A stretch of DNA of 64,000 nucleotides from Lachnospiraceae bacterium (GCA_022792335.1 JAAWAV010000021.1:27275-91274); one strand, 5' to 3'. Shown: positions 43,340-52,670, counted from the stretch's first letter. Program-made: numbers and translations. The notes: generated from the letters alone by a model not told the origin.

Positions 43340-44340
43340 TCCACTACTCCTCTCGTGGTTGTAATTTTCTTTTTGATCCGAATATCCTCCCCAAATAAAG
43401 GGATAATGCGATAGCCGCTGGAAATCCTGGATGTAATCCGCTCAGAATAATTATCCCGAAGTTCATTCATCGGCAGATTCGTAGAAATAATCGTGGAGAG
43501 TCCTTTCAGGGCCCTGCCGTTCAGGCAGTAAAACAGATCAGAGTTCCCCAAACTATTGTTAAGCTCGGTTCCCAGATCGTCGATGATCAGGAGATCACAG
43601 CCCAGGATTCCCACATAACGTTCTTCCCTGTCCGGATCTCCTCGGTCAAAACGCCTGTCCGAAAATATCTGAAACAGATCCGAAGCTGTCAGATACACCA
43701 CCGCCTCCGACCGATCCAAAAGAGCCTTGGCAATGCAATTGGTCAGAAACGTTTTCCCCGTACCGGCTTCACCCTGGAACAAAAGATTGCCGCCCCGTTC
43801 CCGGAAATGTTCCACATAAGCATGGCACTCTTCAATAACTGCCTTCATATAGTCATACTGGCTGAGACCTCTTTTTTCATTGACAATCCACTCTTTGTCA
43901 TAATAATCATAGGAAACCCTGTCAAAATTTTCCTGTTCCAATACGCACCCCAGATTGGACTGATGGTAAAGGACCGCGATTTCCGCCTGTCTCAAACAGT
44001 GACACTTTTTTCCATCCACATACCCTGTGTCCCGGCACGCGCTACAGGTATAGGTCTGTTCCATATAATCCGGAGGGAATCCCCCCACCGCCAGCAAAGC
44101 CTCTCTGCTTTCTTTTAATTCCTTTAATTTAAAGCGGAGTTTGTGAAGCGCATCTTCTTCTCCGGCCAGAAGCTTTTTGGCCTGTTCCAAAGACACGGCG
44201 CCAATCTCTCCGTCGAACTGCTCCATCCGGGGTAACGCCTGATAGACCTCCCGTATCCTGGCCTCCTGCCTGTGTCTGTTTTCCAGTTGCCGTTTCTGAT
44301 ATTCCCGCATCAGCGCGTCATACTGCGCATTGTTTAACAC
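43318..44340 (-). CDS. DnaC/DnaI-like helicase loader ATPase
   Basis: The 340-residue protein has an N-terminal helical region, a CSACRDTGYVDGKKCHCL zinc-binding motif (about 98-116) and an AAA+ ATPase with GEAGTGKTFL (Walker A), LLIIDDLGTE (Walker B) and ISTNLPMNEL (sensor 1). Such proteins load the replicative helicase DnaB/DnaC at origins and restart sites. The preceding dnaD-domain gene, 31 bp upstream, supports a primosomal role. The start is GTG at 44340 with GGAGGGAG upstream. Confidence 0.93.
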   Translation of the reverse strand: MLNNAQYDALMREYQKRQLENRHRQEARIREVYQALPRMEQFDGEIGAVSLEQAKKLLAGEEDALHKLRFKLKELKESREALLAVGGFPPDYMEQTYTCSACRDTGYVDGKKCHCLRQAEIAVLYHQSNLGCVLEQENFDRVSYDYYDKEWIVNEKRGLSQYDYMKAVIEECHAYVEHFRERGGNLLFQGEAGTGKTFLTNCIAKALLDRSEAVVYLTASDLFQIFSDRRFDRGDPDREERYVGILGCDLLIIDDLGTELNNSLGNSDLFYCLNGRALKGLSTIISTNLPMNELRDNYSERITSRISSGYRIIPLFGEDIRIKKKITTTRGVVECGKSMS

Positions 44341-44371
44341 CGGCTCCCTCCTTTTCTTCTCATTTCCTTAT

Positions 44372-45550
44372 CTAAAACCCGTTCAATTCCTTTACCAGCG
44401 CATCGTAATCATAGTCCCGCTGGGGAAAGTTGTGGAACCGGTTAGGTTTCTTTCCTTCTCTCTTTCCCGTTCCCCGCTTTCCTACCTCTGTCCTTCCCGC
44501 CTCTGTCTTATCTGTCTCCTTCTTTTTCCCCTCCGGCCAGGCGCCCGGCCTTCCGTCCAATCTGGCAATATCGTCTTTTTTCTGGATTCCTCTGGCCTTC
44601 CATTCTTTCAGAATTTTATCCGCATATTCAAAGCTGGGCTGATGAATGGCCCGCATGGTTCTGTCGCAGGCTTCCAGCACCATTTCCACGGAAAAGCCAT
44701 AATCCCGGAACCAGCGGTCAATCATGGAACGCTCCACTGCCGCCGGATTCCTTCCACCCAGTCCAAAAGCTTTTAACACGGCGTAAGTATTCTTTCCCCC
44801 GTTTACCATCCCTGCTCTGGCTTCCTCCACAGTCCGGATTCCCCGTTCCTTCCAGTTCAATGCCACAGTCTCAATGTAGCGCATGCTTTTATGGCCGTTG
44901 GAGACGCAGTATTCCACCAGATACTCCAAAAGCTCCGCCGACATCCCCTCTCCTGCATAAAGATTTGCAAGGATATCGCAGTCTCTGGGCGTCAGGTTTT
45001 TGGCTGTATAGCGTCCTGCCAGATATAGAAGCTGGCAGAAATCCTCGTCCTCATTTAACGCCTGCAAGTCCACAGTCCTTTTCAAGGGCTGGTTTTTCTC
45101 CAGAGGATTCTCTTCCCTGTTAGCTTCTGGCCCGGAGATCTCTGGCCTGTCCGACTCCTCTGCCGAAAGCTCCGTCCTGTCCGTCGCTTCCTGCACGTCG
45201 CTCAGGCTGACCTTCTCCTGGCTCTCCTCCTGCATAAGATCCCCTCTCTCAGATGTCTCCTCCTCTAAAAGAACAATCCCCGAAAGAGTCCGATCCTCTC
45301 CGTATTCCAGCTTCAAAAGCTTCATCTTTTCCCAGTATTTTAACGCCCGTAATACATCCTTTTCCGTATTGTCGAGCCCGTCTGCCATACGGGAAACCGA
45401 CAGCTCTCCTCCACCGGAAACCTGCCTCAAAAGCAACAAATATACTTTTACAAATTCCCCGTTTGCCTCTGGAAGAAACTGGTCAATAAAACGGTTGGAT
45501 ACCAGCGTAACACTGCATCGACGCCTGTTTTTCACGGATAACCCTGCCAT
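44372..45550 (-). CDS. DnaD domain protein
   Basis: The 392-residue protein has an N-terminal winged helix (VKVYLLLLRQVSGGGELSVSRMADGLDNTEKDVLRALKYWEKM), an acidic variable region (about 90-165) and a DnaD/DnaB_2 domain (about 175-330: YTAKNLTPRDCDILANLY..., GMSAELLEYLVEYCVSNGHKSMRYIETVALNW), which appears partly repeated to 330. The C-terminal tail is basic and disordered. DnaD-type proteins remodel DNA and help load the helicase. The ATG at 45550 follows GAGAGGTGAGG. Upstream is a cluster of DnaA boxes. Confidence 0.93.
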   Translation of the reverse strand: MAGLSVKNRRRCSVTLVSNRFIDQFLPEANGEFVKVYLLLLRQVSGGGELSVSRMADGLDNTEKDVLRALKYWEKMKLLKLEYGEDRTLSGIVLLEEETSERGDLMQEESQEKVSLSDVQEATDRTELSAEESDRPEISGPEANREENPLEKNQPLKRTVDLQALNEDEDFCQLLYLAGRYTAKNLTPRDCDILANLYAGEGMSAELLEYLVEYCVSNGHKSMRYIETVALNWKERGIRTVEEARAGMVNGGKNTYAVLKAFGLGGRNPAAVERSMIDRWFRDYGFSVEMVLEACDRTMRAIHQPSFEYADKILKEWKARGIQKKDDIARLDGRPGAWPEGKKKETDKTEAGRTEVGKRGTGKREGKKPNRFHNFPQRDYDYDALVKELNGF

Positions 45551-45634
45551 GGCCCTCACCTCTCTCATTCGCCCTCATTATAACACAGAGAATCAAAAAA
45601 GAGAACCTGTTTTTCCATCCACAATTCCACCCTC

Positions 45635-45821
45635 TTTTCCACAACTTTTCCCTGTGAACGCAGCGGATTCTGTGGATAACTTTTCCCCCTCTCTGGCATC
45701 AGTGAAAAAGCCCTTGATTTTACAGAGGTTGTCTTACTTCTGAAAGCAGCTGTTTTTCCACAAAAAAATCCACATACTTATCCCCAAAAATTGTTGATAA
45801 GCCTGTGGATTTTGTGGATAA
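45635..45821. promoter_or_regulatory. Cluster of DnaA boxes
   Basis: Two perfect boxes, TTATCCACA on the minus strand at 45671-45679 and 45813-45821, and one-mismatch boxes at 45635-45643 and 45754-45762 (TTTTCCACA), 45778-45786 (TTATCCCCA) and 45792-45800 (TTATCAACA, minus). They fill the gap between murC and the dnaD-dnaI operon, so DnaA may regulate that operon or be titrated here. Confidence 0.65.
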
Positions 45822-47204
45822 CTACTGTCCCAACAGATTTTCTCCAATCTTTACAACGTCTCCGGCCCCCATGGTTATCAACAATTCACCGGGGACAAGC
45901 GCTGTCAGCAAAAACTGTTCAATTTCGTCAAAGGACTCAAAATAATGCACCTTTTTTCCCAGCTTTTCCAGTCTGGCGGCAAGATCTGCCGAACTGATTC
46001 CCAGAGTATCTGTTTCTCTGGCAGGATAAATCTTTGCCAGAATCACCTCGTCGGCCAGAGAAAGCGCCTCCGCAAATTCTCCCATAAGCGCTTTTGTCCT
46101 GGTGTAGGTATGAGGCTGAAACACACACCAGAGTTTTTTCTTGTGCAGTCTCCTGGCAGTCCTCAGCGTCGCAAGAATCTCGTCTGGGTGATGGGCATAA
46201 TCGTCCACCACCGTAACGCCTCCAAGCTCTCCCTTTACCTCAAAGCGGCGCTCCGTTCCCCTGTAACCGTCAAGTCCCCGCTCCATATCTTTCCACGCCA
46301 CTCCCAACGCTTCGGCCGCGGCAACTGCCGCCAGAGCATTGGTCACATTGTGTTCTCCCGGAACTCCAAGATCCACATGGCCAACCCTCTCTCCTCGTCG
46401 GATCACATCAAAGGACGCATGACCTTCTTCATTATAATGAATCTTCTCCGCCCGGTAATCAGCCTCCAAAGACTCCAGGGCAAAGGTCACCATCCGACAT
46501 TTTATATCCGCCATCAACTCCCGGTAATCCGGAATGTCCGCATTGATAATCAAAAGTCCTGTCTCTGGCAAAAGTCCTGCAAAGGTACGGAAGGATCTTC
46601 GGATGTCCTCCAGATCTTTAAAAAAGTCCAGATGGTCCGCCCGGATATTTAGAATGATTTCCATGGTTGGAAAAAAGGAATGATAACTGTTGGTATACTC
46701 GCAGGCTTCCGTCACAAAACAGCCGGAATGCCCGATCCGGATATTTCCGTCGATGCTATGAAGGATTCCTCCCACAGAGATGGTCGGATCCATCTTCGCC
46801 GCCAAAAGAATTTCTGTCACCATGGACGTGGTCGTCGTCTTTCCATGGGTTCCTGCAATGGCTACTGCCTCCGAATAATTTCTCATCATCTGCCCCAGAA
46901 GTTCCGCACGGGTCAGAACGGGAAGTCCCCTTCGGATCGCTTCGGCAAGTTCCGGATTGTCCTTATGGACTGCCGCCGTATATACTACCACTTCCACATC
47001 ATCCGTAAGATTGGAAGCTCTCTGTCCCTCGTAAACGATCGCTCCCGCATCTTTTAAATGATCAGTCAGCGAAGATACTGCCGAGTCAGAACCGCTGATC
47101 CGAAAACCCTTAGATAAAAGTACCTCCGCCAGACCGCTCATGCTGATGCCGCCGATTCCGATAAAGTGGACTGACGCAGGCTTTTCAAAATCTATCTGAT
47201 ACAT
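45822..47204 (-). CDS. murC: UDP-N-acetylmuramate--L-alanine ligase
   Basis: The 460-residue Mur ligase has the N-terminal UDP-binding motif HFIGIGGISMSGLAEVL, the P-loop GTHGKTTTTSMVTEIL, EACEYTNSYHSFFPT, and the C-terminal YAHHPDEILATLRTAR. It adds the first amino acid of the peptidoglycan stem in the cytoplasm. Full length, monocistronic in appearance. Confidence 0.97.
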   Translation of the reverse strand: MYQIDFEKPASVHFIGIGGISMSGLAEVLLSKGFRISGSDSAVSSLTDHLKDAGAIVYEGQRASNLTDDVEVVVYTAAVHKDNPELAEAIRRGLPVLTRAELLGQMMRNYSEAVAIAGTHGKTTTTSMVTEILLAAKMDPTISVGGILHSIDGNIRIGHSGCFVTEACEYTNSYHSFFPTMEIILNIRADHLDFFKDLEDIRRSFRTFAGLLPETGLLIINADIPDYRELMADIKCRMVTFALESLEADYRAEKIHYNEEGHASFDVIRRGERVGHVDLGVPGEHNVTNALAAVAAAEALGVAWKDMERGLDGYRGTERRFEVKGELGGVTVVDDYAHHPDEILATLRTARRLHKKKLWCVFQPHTYTRTKALMGEFAEALSLADEVILAKIYPARETDTLGISSADLAARLEKLGKKVHYFESFDEIEQFLLTALVPGELLITMGAGDVVKIGENLLGQ

Positions 47205-47322
47205 GATAATGTCCTTCCTTCACCTTTCCTTTTGTCCAGTATAACACAAAAGACAGCATCTTCCAATACTGTCTTTTGTACGATATCTTCGCTATTTATT
47301 TCTGAAAAACCACGGAAATCCT

Positions 47323-47832
47323 TTATGCCTGCCTGCGTGCAAAAATTACCATGCGGTATTTTTCCAACAGTAAAAGCAACGCATTTCCCAATACGGCAAT
47401 TGCCAGAATCTCACCGACTCCTACGGTGATCATCATCCACCAGATGGCGTCCGGCGCTCCATAAGCCACCCGCAACACCCAGGGAACAATCAGGATGTTG
47501 GCCACAATGGGCGGCATACATACCAGGAATTTGTACTTTTTTAGCAGCCTGGAACCGACCGCGCCGATCAAGGTCGCCAGACTGCCAAACACAATATCCA
47601 GCACAACGCCGCTTCCAAGCAGGTTGGATATCAGGCACCCAATAAACAGGCCCGGTATTGCCGCTGGAGTAAAGTAAGGCAAAACCGCCAGCGCTTCGGA
47701 AATCCGAAACTGAATGGGGCCGAAAGCAATGGGGGCGAAGGGAACCGTCAGGGCCACATAAATGGCCGCAATCAGCGCTCCCTGCACCGTAAATAGGACT
47801 GCTCCGGAGGATACTTTTTTTCTGTTCATCAT
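47323..47832 (-). CDS. queT: QueT family queuosine-precursor ECF transporter S component
   Basis: The 169-residue membrane protein has five to six helices and the QueT (DUF988) motifs ALTVPFAPIAFGPIQFRISEALAVLPYF and GCLISNLLGSG. QueT is the substrate-binding subunit of an energy-coupling factor importer for queuosine precursors; the shared ECF module must be encoded elsewhere. A preQ1-I-type riboswitch sits directly before the ribosome site, which independently supports the substrate. Confidence 0.95.
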   Translation of the reverse strand: MMNRKKVSSGAVLFTVQGALIAAIYVALTVPFAPIAFGPIQFRISEALAVLPYFTPAAIPGLFIGCLISNLLGSGVVLDIVFGSLATLIGAVGSRLLKKYKFLVCMPPIVANILIVPWVLRVAYGAPDAIWWMMITVGVGEILAIAVLGNALLLLLEKYRMVIFARRQA

Positions 47833-47839
47833 TCAATTG

Positions 47840-47885
47840 TCTCCTTTAGTTTTGTTTTACGAGTGGAAGGTCTCGAACACTCGGC
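47840..47885 (-). promoter_or_regulatory. preQ1-I riboswitch controlling queT
   Basis: On the minus strand: stem CGAGTG/CACTCG (47883-47860), loop TTCGAGACCTTC, and an A-rich tail AAAACAAAACTAAAGGAG that contains the ribosome site. This is the small H-type pseudoknot layout of the preQ1-I aptamer (stem, TTCnAG loop, A-rich ACTAA tail). Since the tail overlaps AAGGAG, control is probably at translation. Confidence 0.85.
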
Positions 47886-48009
47886 TTTCTTTTTGGGAAA
47901 CCAGAGTTCTTTTCTGGTCCCGGCAGCTTTCAGTATAGCACGACAAAAGGGGAAAAGCAAGCTCCTGCTCAAAAAAACCGGAGGAACTCATCCATCCGTC
48001 TTTCGGCTT

Positions 48010-48870
48010 CTACCGGCGACACCGCTCCGCCACTTTTTTTATATATTCCGGCGTGGTTCCGCAACAGCCGCCGATGATATCGGCTCCGGCCTTTACCAAG
48101 GTCTCCATATGAAGCGCGAACTCGTCCGGTCCCATGGAATAAACAGCGTCCCCCGTATCTGTAATCGTCGGCATCCCCGCATTGGGTTTCACCAGAACCG
48201 GTACGTTTACTGACTTTTTTATGTTCCTCACCACAGCTTCCAGCCGATCGGGTCCTACGGAACAGTTGATTCCCACTGCATCTGCCCCCATCTCTGAAAG
48301 GGCCGCCGTAGCCTCAAAAATCGTTCCGCCGAAAAACAGGCTCCCATCCGACTCAATGGTCAGGGAACACAGGACCGGAAGGCTACAGACTGCCCTGGCC
48401 GCCTCCAAAGCCGCCATGGTTTCTTCCAGCCCCAGCATCGTCTCCACCATCAGAAGATCCACTCCCGCTTCTGCAAGAATTTGAATCTGCTCCTGATAGA
48501 TATCCAAAAGCATCCCATAATCCTCCGCCGTCTTTCCGGTGGTGGTCAGATCTCCGCCCACCAGAAAGTTCTCTCCCACAGCCTCTCTGGTAATTCCCAC
48601 CAGTCTCCGGTTAATCTCTCCGATGCGGTCTCCAAGTCCCCGATCCTCCAGGTTCATCCGATTGGCAGAAAACGTGGGAGCCAGTACAATTCTGGATCCC
48701 GCCGCCTGGTATCCCCGCTGCAATTCTATGATTACTTGGGGATTGTTGCAGATCCACTCCTCCGTACAGATTCCCCTTGGCATTCCCGCCTTCAAAAGAT
48801 TGGAGCCCGTCGCTCCATCCAAAAGTACTGTCTCCTGCTCCGTTAATATACGAAATTCTTCTCTTGTCAT
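48010..48870 (-). CDS. Homocysteine S-methyltransferase family protein
   Basis: The 286-residue barrel has DGATGSNLLKAGMP at the N-terminus and the zinc ligands GINCS and GGCCGTTPEYI. It transfers a methyl group to homocysteine from S-methylmethionine, betaine, or, in a modular MetH-like setting, methyltetrahydrofolate. It stands alone without cobalamin or folate domains, so the donor is undetermined. Confidence 0.93.
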   Translation of the reverse strand: MTREEFRILTEQETVLLDGATGSNLLKAGMPRGICTEEWICNNPQVIIELQRGYQAAGSRIVLAPTFSANRMNLEDRGLGDRIGEINRRLVGITREAVGENFLVGGDLTTTGKTAEDYGMLLDIYQEQIQILAEAGVDLLMVETMLGLEETMAALEAARAVCSLPVLCSLTIESDGSLFFGGTIFEATAALSEMGADAVGINCSVGPDRLEAVVRNIKKSVNVPVLVKPNAGMPTITDTGDAVYSMGPDEFALHMETLVKAGADIIGGCCGTTPEYIKKVAERCRR

Positions 48871-48927
48871 CCGTCATTCTCCTCTGTCTCAGTTTTTGAT
48901 TCTATCTGCCTTCTTTGCCTACACTGG

Positions 48928-49890
48928 CTACCCCTTCTGATCTGTTTCCTCTTCCATCCGTTCCGTCTCCTCTTCTGCAATGGCCAGGAAATCCCGATCC
49001 TTATTTTTAAGCCTTGGAATAAACCTTCTTGCAAAGCTTCCCTTTCCCCTGTTTTTCACATAGAAAAATCCCACTGTGGAAAAAACCACTGCCCCGACAA
49101 AATTCACAAACAAATCTTTCATCGTATCATAAAGACCGATATCCAAATATCCCCCCAGGCCCAGGCTCTGTCCGTTTATGGACACATCCTGGATTCCGTT
49201 TATAACCACAGGCACATTGACGCCCTCCGGATTCAACATCACAGAGCTGATGGATGGAAGGATGGTGTCTTTCTGCATGTCCAGTTGAAAAAACATATCC
49301 ATGCCCCATTCAAAAAACTCCCACAAAACACCGATGGTCATAGAAAAGCAGAATGCTACCACCGCCATAAAAGCCGGCGATAGCTGAAAAGAAAATCTCT
49401 CATGACGGTTCAGAATATCCACCAGAGAAAAGCCAATCGCCGCCATCAAAAATCCGTTCATGGTGTGAAGAATCGTATCCCAGGCCGGAATCCGCAAATA
49501 AAAAGCATTGATTTCTCCCAGAATTTCCGCCGAAAAAACAAACAGCAGCATAATGATTTCCAACCCTGTGGGAAGCTCCACTTTAATCGTCACCTGTACC
49601 AGACTTGGCACCACCAGAAGCAACAGCGTCAGAAAACACACATACACATTTTCATAGTTCTTGTTAAAGAATTGCAAAATCATGGTTACAACTACCAAAA
49701 AGCGGAGCACTGAAAATACCAGAAAAGAGCTTTTATGCTCCCGAAGCTCCATCCCAAGCGCCTTCTTCCACGCCTCCCACTTCCGTTTCCACCTGCCTTT
49801 TTTCTGTCCCTCCATTTGTTTCAGAGCATCTTTCTCTTCGTTTTGCCCTTCCTGTCCGAGTTTCTGTTCTTTCTCTTGTTTTTCCGTCAT
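48928..49890 (-). CDS. Multi-pass membrane protein, possibly YjdF/DUF2238-like
   Basis: The 320-residue protein has a very charged N-terminus (1-50), then seven or so hydrophobic helices and a basic C-terminus. The segment RIPAWDTILHTMNGFLMAAIGFSLVD, with W-D-x3-H-x3-G, and GVLWEFFEWGMDMFF resemble the DUF2238/YjdF membrane family. The function is unknown; no enzymatic motif is otherwise evident. Confidence 0.75.
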   Translation of the reverse strand: MTEKQEKEQKLGQEGQNEEKDALKQMEGQKKGRWKRKWEAWKKALGMELREHKSSFLVFSVLRFLVVVTMILQFFNKNYENVYVCFLTLLLLVVPSLVQVTIKVELPTGLEIIMLLFVFSAEILGEINAFYLRIPAWDTILHTMNGFLMAAIGFSLVDILNRHERFSFQLSPAFMAVVAFCFSMTIGVLWEFFEWGMDMFFQLDMQKDTILPSISSVMLNPEGVNVPVVINGIQDVSINGQSLGLGGYLDIGLYDTMKDLFVNFVGAVVFSTVGFFYVKNRGKGSFARRFIPRLKNKDRDFLAIAEEETERMEEETDQKG

Positions 49891-50057
49891 GTTTTCCTCT
49901 TTCTAATTAGCGTATATTTTCATATCCTCTTTACCCTATCCAGTCAGGTCCGATCCTAAAATTTCTTTCCTGTCTGTCCTGTGGGCGTTCTATTCCGGCT
50001 TTGAGGCCTGATCTTTTCCCTCCATTGTAACCTGATTTAAGATTCCCTGCAAGTCCA

Positions 50058-50086
50058 TTGACATTCTTCCGGTTTTGTTCTATTCT
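50058..50086 (+). promoter_or_regulatory. Predicted promoter of the PHP phosphatase gene
   Basis: Perfect -35 TTGACA (50058-50063), 17-nt spacer, -10 TATTCT (50081-50086), start near 50093, 64 nt before the ATG. Confidence 0.8.
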
Positions 50087-50156
50087 GTTTGCAGGTGCCG
50101 GAAAGCGCTTTTTTCGCCGCCCGGTTTTCCAGTTATTTTAAGGAAAGGATACGATT

Positions 50157-50963
50157 ATGTCCCCCTATATCGACACACATCTGCATACCAGTTTTTCCGC
50201 TGACTCCGACACCGCTCCAAGGCTCCAGATAGAACGGGCCATCGCCCTAAAGATGCCAGTTCTTACCATCACGGATCATCAGGACTTTGACGGCCCGCCT
50301 GACGTCATGGATTTCACCTTTGATACAGCCTCTTATTTTGAAACGCTCCTGCAGTGGAAACAACATTTTCAAGGCAGAATTGAACTTCGAATCGGCGTGG
50401 AACTGGGCCTTCAGACAGAGATCCCTACGGACCTGTCCGCCTACGCTTCCGCCTGGCCCTTTGATTTTATCATCGGATCCACCCATTTCTGTGATGGAAT
50501 GGACCCTTATGATCGGAAATTTTTTGAAGGGCGCACCGAAGAAGAGGCTTACCGTTCCTACCTGGAGCAGGAGCTTAAGAACCTGACTGCCTATGACTGT
50601 TTTGACGTGGCCGGACATCTGGACTATGTCGTCCGCTATGGTCCCCACAAAAATACATTCTATCGTTATCAGGAATACCAGGACCTCTTTGACTCGATCT
50701 TAAAAAGTCTGATCGAAAGAGGAAAGGGGATTGAATGCAATACGGCTGGTTTCAAAGCCGGCCTCGGCCATCCCCACCCCAGAGAAGAGATTTTAAAACG
50801 TTATCGGGAACTTGGCGGTGAAATCCTGACCCTCGGCTCTGACGCTCACACTCCGGAATACCTGGCTTATCAGTTTGATCAGACAGGCGATTTGTTAAAA
50901 GCCTGCGGTTTCCGATACTACACCGTTTTCCAAAACAGAAAGCCGGAATTTCTTCCGCTGTAA
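50157..50963 (+). CDS. PHP-domain histidinol-phosphatase family protein (HisJ/HisK-like)
   Basis: The 268-residue protein has the four PHP metal motifs: DTHLHTSFSADS, TITDHQDFD, VAGHLDYVVRYGP and LGSDAHTPE. HisJ-family members release phosphate from histidinol phosphate. No other his genes are nearby, so a generic phosphatase role cannot be excluded, but the HisC-like gene at 25726 is in the same segment. AAGGAAAGG lies before the ATG. Confidence 0.9.
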   Translation: MSPYIDTHLHTSFSADSDTAPRLQIERAIALKMPVLTITDHQDFDGPPDVMDFTFDTASYFETLLQWKQHFQGRIELRIGVELGLQTEIPTDLSAYASAWPFDFIIGSTHFCDGMDPYDRKFFEGRTEEEAYRSYLEQELKNLTAYDCFDVAGHLDYVVRYGPHKNTFYRYQEYQDLFDSILKSLIERGKGIECNTAGFKAGLGHPHPREEILKRYRELGGEILTLGSDAHTPEYLAYQFDQTGDLLKACGFRYYTVFQNRKPEFLPL

Positions 50964-50986
50964 AGCGGAAAGCTCCGGCTTCTTTT
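50940..50986. terminator. Terminator of the PHP gene
   Basis: Arms AGCCGGA (50941-50947) and TCCGGCT (50974-50980) with inner TTCCGCT/AGCGGAA and a following TCTTTTT. The stem includes the last codons of the gene and also faces the convergent gene ending at 51010. Confidence 0.8.
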
Positions 50987-51009
50987 TCGCCATATATGCA
51001 GCACTCTTT

Positions 51010-51882
51010 TTATTTGCTTTTTACCATCTGCTTCGCAAGGTATTTTATGGCGGAATGGGCGGCGACATTTCCTTCCCCCACCGCCTTTGCAATCTGATAG
51101 GGAACCCCTGTACAGTCTCCGGCCGCATAGCAGCCTTTGATGTTGGTCTCCATATTCCGATTCACCGCCACATGACCGTCCTCCACAGAAAGGCCCGGAA
51201 GAAGGACTGCCGGCGAAACAGATTCTTTCAGAAAAAATACCCCGTCCACAGAAATCTCCGTTCCATCTTTGAAACGGACACCACTTACCCGTTTCTCCCC
51301 CAGAATCCCCGCCAAAGGACTGGAAAGCCGCTCTGCATTGTCCGAAGAAAAATTACTCCCCTTAAAGATGGGCAGATAATAGATCGTTTCTGCAAGCTCC
51401 GACAGATAGGAAACTTCTTCTTCCATTTCTATATTATCACAGACGACCGCTATCTTCTTTCCTCTATACAGATTTCCGTCGCAAGTGGCACAATAGCTCA
51501 CGCCACGGCCCAGAAGTTCCCGTTCCCCCGGAACTGGACGTATCGTCTCTACCCCAGTCGCCAGGATTACAGTCTTTGCATAAAATTCTTCCTGATCAGC
51601 CAAAAGAGCAAAATACTCTCCCATATAATAAATTCCGGTAATTCGTTTTTCCGTAATCTCAATACCTGCCTGTGAAAGCTGGTTCGTAAAGGACCTGTGA
51701 AGTTCCATGCCTCCCACGTCCGAAACCCCCGGATAATTGGAAATACATTCTGAGCGGCGAACCTTATCGCTGAGAGCTACTGTTCCAAAAAGATAATGGC
51801 TTTTGTTTCTGATTTTCGCATTGAGGGCCGCTGAAATTCCCGCCGGGCCGCTCCCTACAATTGCCATATCTACAATATTCAT
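51010..51882 (-). CDS. Thioredoxin reductase-like FAD/NAD(P)-dependent oxidoreductase
   Basis: The 290-residue protein has FAD motif VGSGPAGISAALNA, ATGVE, active-site CATCD (GVSYCATCDGNLYRGKK) and C-terminal GCYAAGDCTGVPYQIAKAVGEG. The CxxC is as in thioredoxin reductase, although no thioredoxin is adjacent and the NADPH loop is diverged (VCDNIEMEEEV instead of GGGDSA), so the electron donor may be a ferredoxin or another protein. The ATG at 51882 follows AAGGAGG. Confidence 0.9.
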   Translation of the reverse strand: MNIVDMAIVGSGPAGISAALNAKIRNKSHYLFGTVALSDKVRRSECISNYPGVSDVGGMELHRSFTNQLSQAGIEITEKRITGIYYMGEYFALLADQEEFYAKTVILATGVETIRPVPGERELLGRGVSYCATCDGNLYRGKKIAVVCDNIEMEEEVSYLSELAETIYYLPIFKGSNFSSDNAERLSSPLAGILGEKRVSGVRFKDGTEISVDGVFFLKESVSPAVLLPGLSVEDGHVAVNRNMETNIKGCYAAGDCTGVPYQIAKAVGEGNVAAHSAIKYLAKQMVKSK

Positions 51883-52118
51883 ATTCCTTTCGTCCTCCTT
51901 ACTGAAAACGTTCACTGACGCCTGTCACATTTTAAAACCATTATATCTGATTCCTTCCGGCGGCGCAAGGTCCCTGATTTTTCTACTCTGTCCCTTGATG
52001 TCGAGAAATTTAAGGCGGACAGATAACATACGAGCATGTGCAAGGGAGATTGTGAATCGTAAAGTCATTTTTACATATTGTAATTGCTATAGATAATTTC
52101 CTTCTAATATTTCAAAAG

Positions 52119-52136
52119 TCAATCGTATGCTATTGA
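52119..52136. promoter_or_regulatory. MarR operator 1
   Basis: TCAATCGTATGCTATTGA, a dyad (CAATnGnATnCnATTG) overlapping the -35 of the marR promoter (TTGATT 52133-52138, 16 nt, TATACT 52155-52160). Nearly the same sequence recurs before the MATE gene. Confidence 0.7.
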
Positions 52137-52184
52137 TTTTTGAGAAAAAGATGTTATACTTAGTATCAGATTGGAGGGATTCGG

Positions 52185-52616
52185 TTGATACAAGAAGAAC
52201 CTTATGGCATGTTTATCCATCAGATACACAATATTATTGAGAAGAACGTAAATAACCAGCTTCGGAAGAAAAGACTTACTCTTTCGCAGATGAATGTGCT
52301 GATAGCCCTTGTTTCTGTTTCTGAAAAAAAGCTTTCTTTTAAAGAATTGGAAAAGCGGCTGACATTGGCGCAATCTACTACGGCAGGGCTGATTTCCCGA
52401 TTAGAGCAAAAGGGACTTGTATCTGTTTTGGGAGACGAGGACGACAAAAGGATTAAATATGTAGAAATAACAGGGCTTGGCATAGAATATTGCGAAGAGG
52501 CCAGACTGAAAATGAATGATACAGAGGAAAAGATTATATCCAGTCTTTCAGAAACAGAAAGAAAGACGTTTCTTTGTTTGCTAAAAAAGATAAACGATAC
52601 ATTAGTAAAAAACTAA
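52185..52616 (+). CDS. MarR family transcriptional regulator
   Basis: The 143-residue protein has the MarR winged helix: QLRKKRLTLSQMNVLIALV, then LTLAQSTTAGLISRLEQKGLVSVLGDEDDKRIKYVEIT, including the D-x-R wing. The start is a TTG at 52185 with GGAGGG 7 nt before it. It probably represses itself and the adjacent MATE exporter through the paired operators. The gene and its neighbour are more A+T-rich than the rest of the window, suggesting acquisition. Confidence 0.93.
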   Translation: MIQEEPYGMFIHQIHNIIEKNVNNQLRKKRLTLSQMNVLIALVSVSEKKLSFKELEKRLTLAQSTTAGLISRLEQKGLVSVLGDEDDKRIKYVEITGLGIEYCEEARLKMNDTEEKIISSLSETERKTFLCLLKKINDTLVKN

Positions 52617-52650
52617 TGCCTGTTCTCAAGTAGGTATGAAATTCGCCCCT

Positions 52651-52670
52651 ATTAATCGCATGCTATTAAT
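52651..52670. promoter_or_regulatory. MarR operator 2
   Basis: ATTAATCGCATGCTATTAAT, an almost perfect 20-bp dyad, 38 bp before the MATE start. It shares ATCG-ATGCTATT-AT and the following TTGAGAAA with operator 1. Confidence 0.75.

Noticed and set aside
45635..45821. Chromosomal origin of replication.
   Set aside because: DnaA boxes are present, but there is no dnaA, dnaN or A+T-rich unwinding region, and flanking genes are dnaD and murC, so a regulatory or titration site is more likely.
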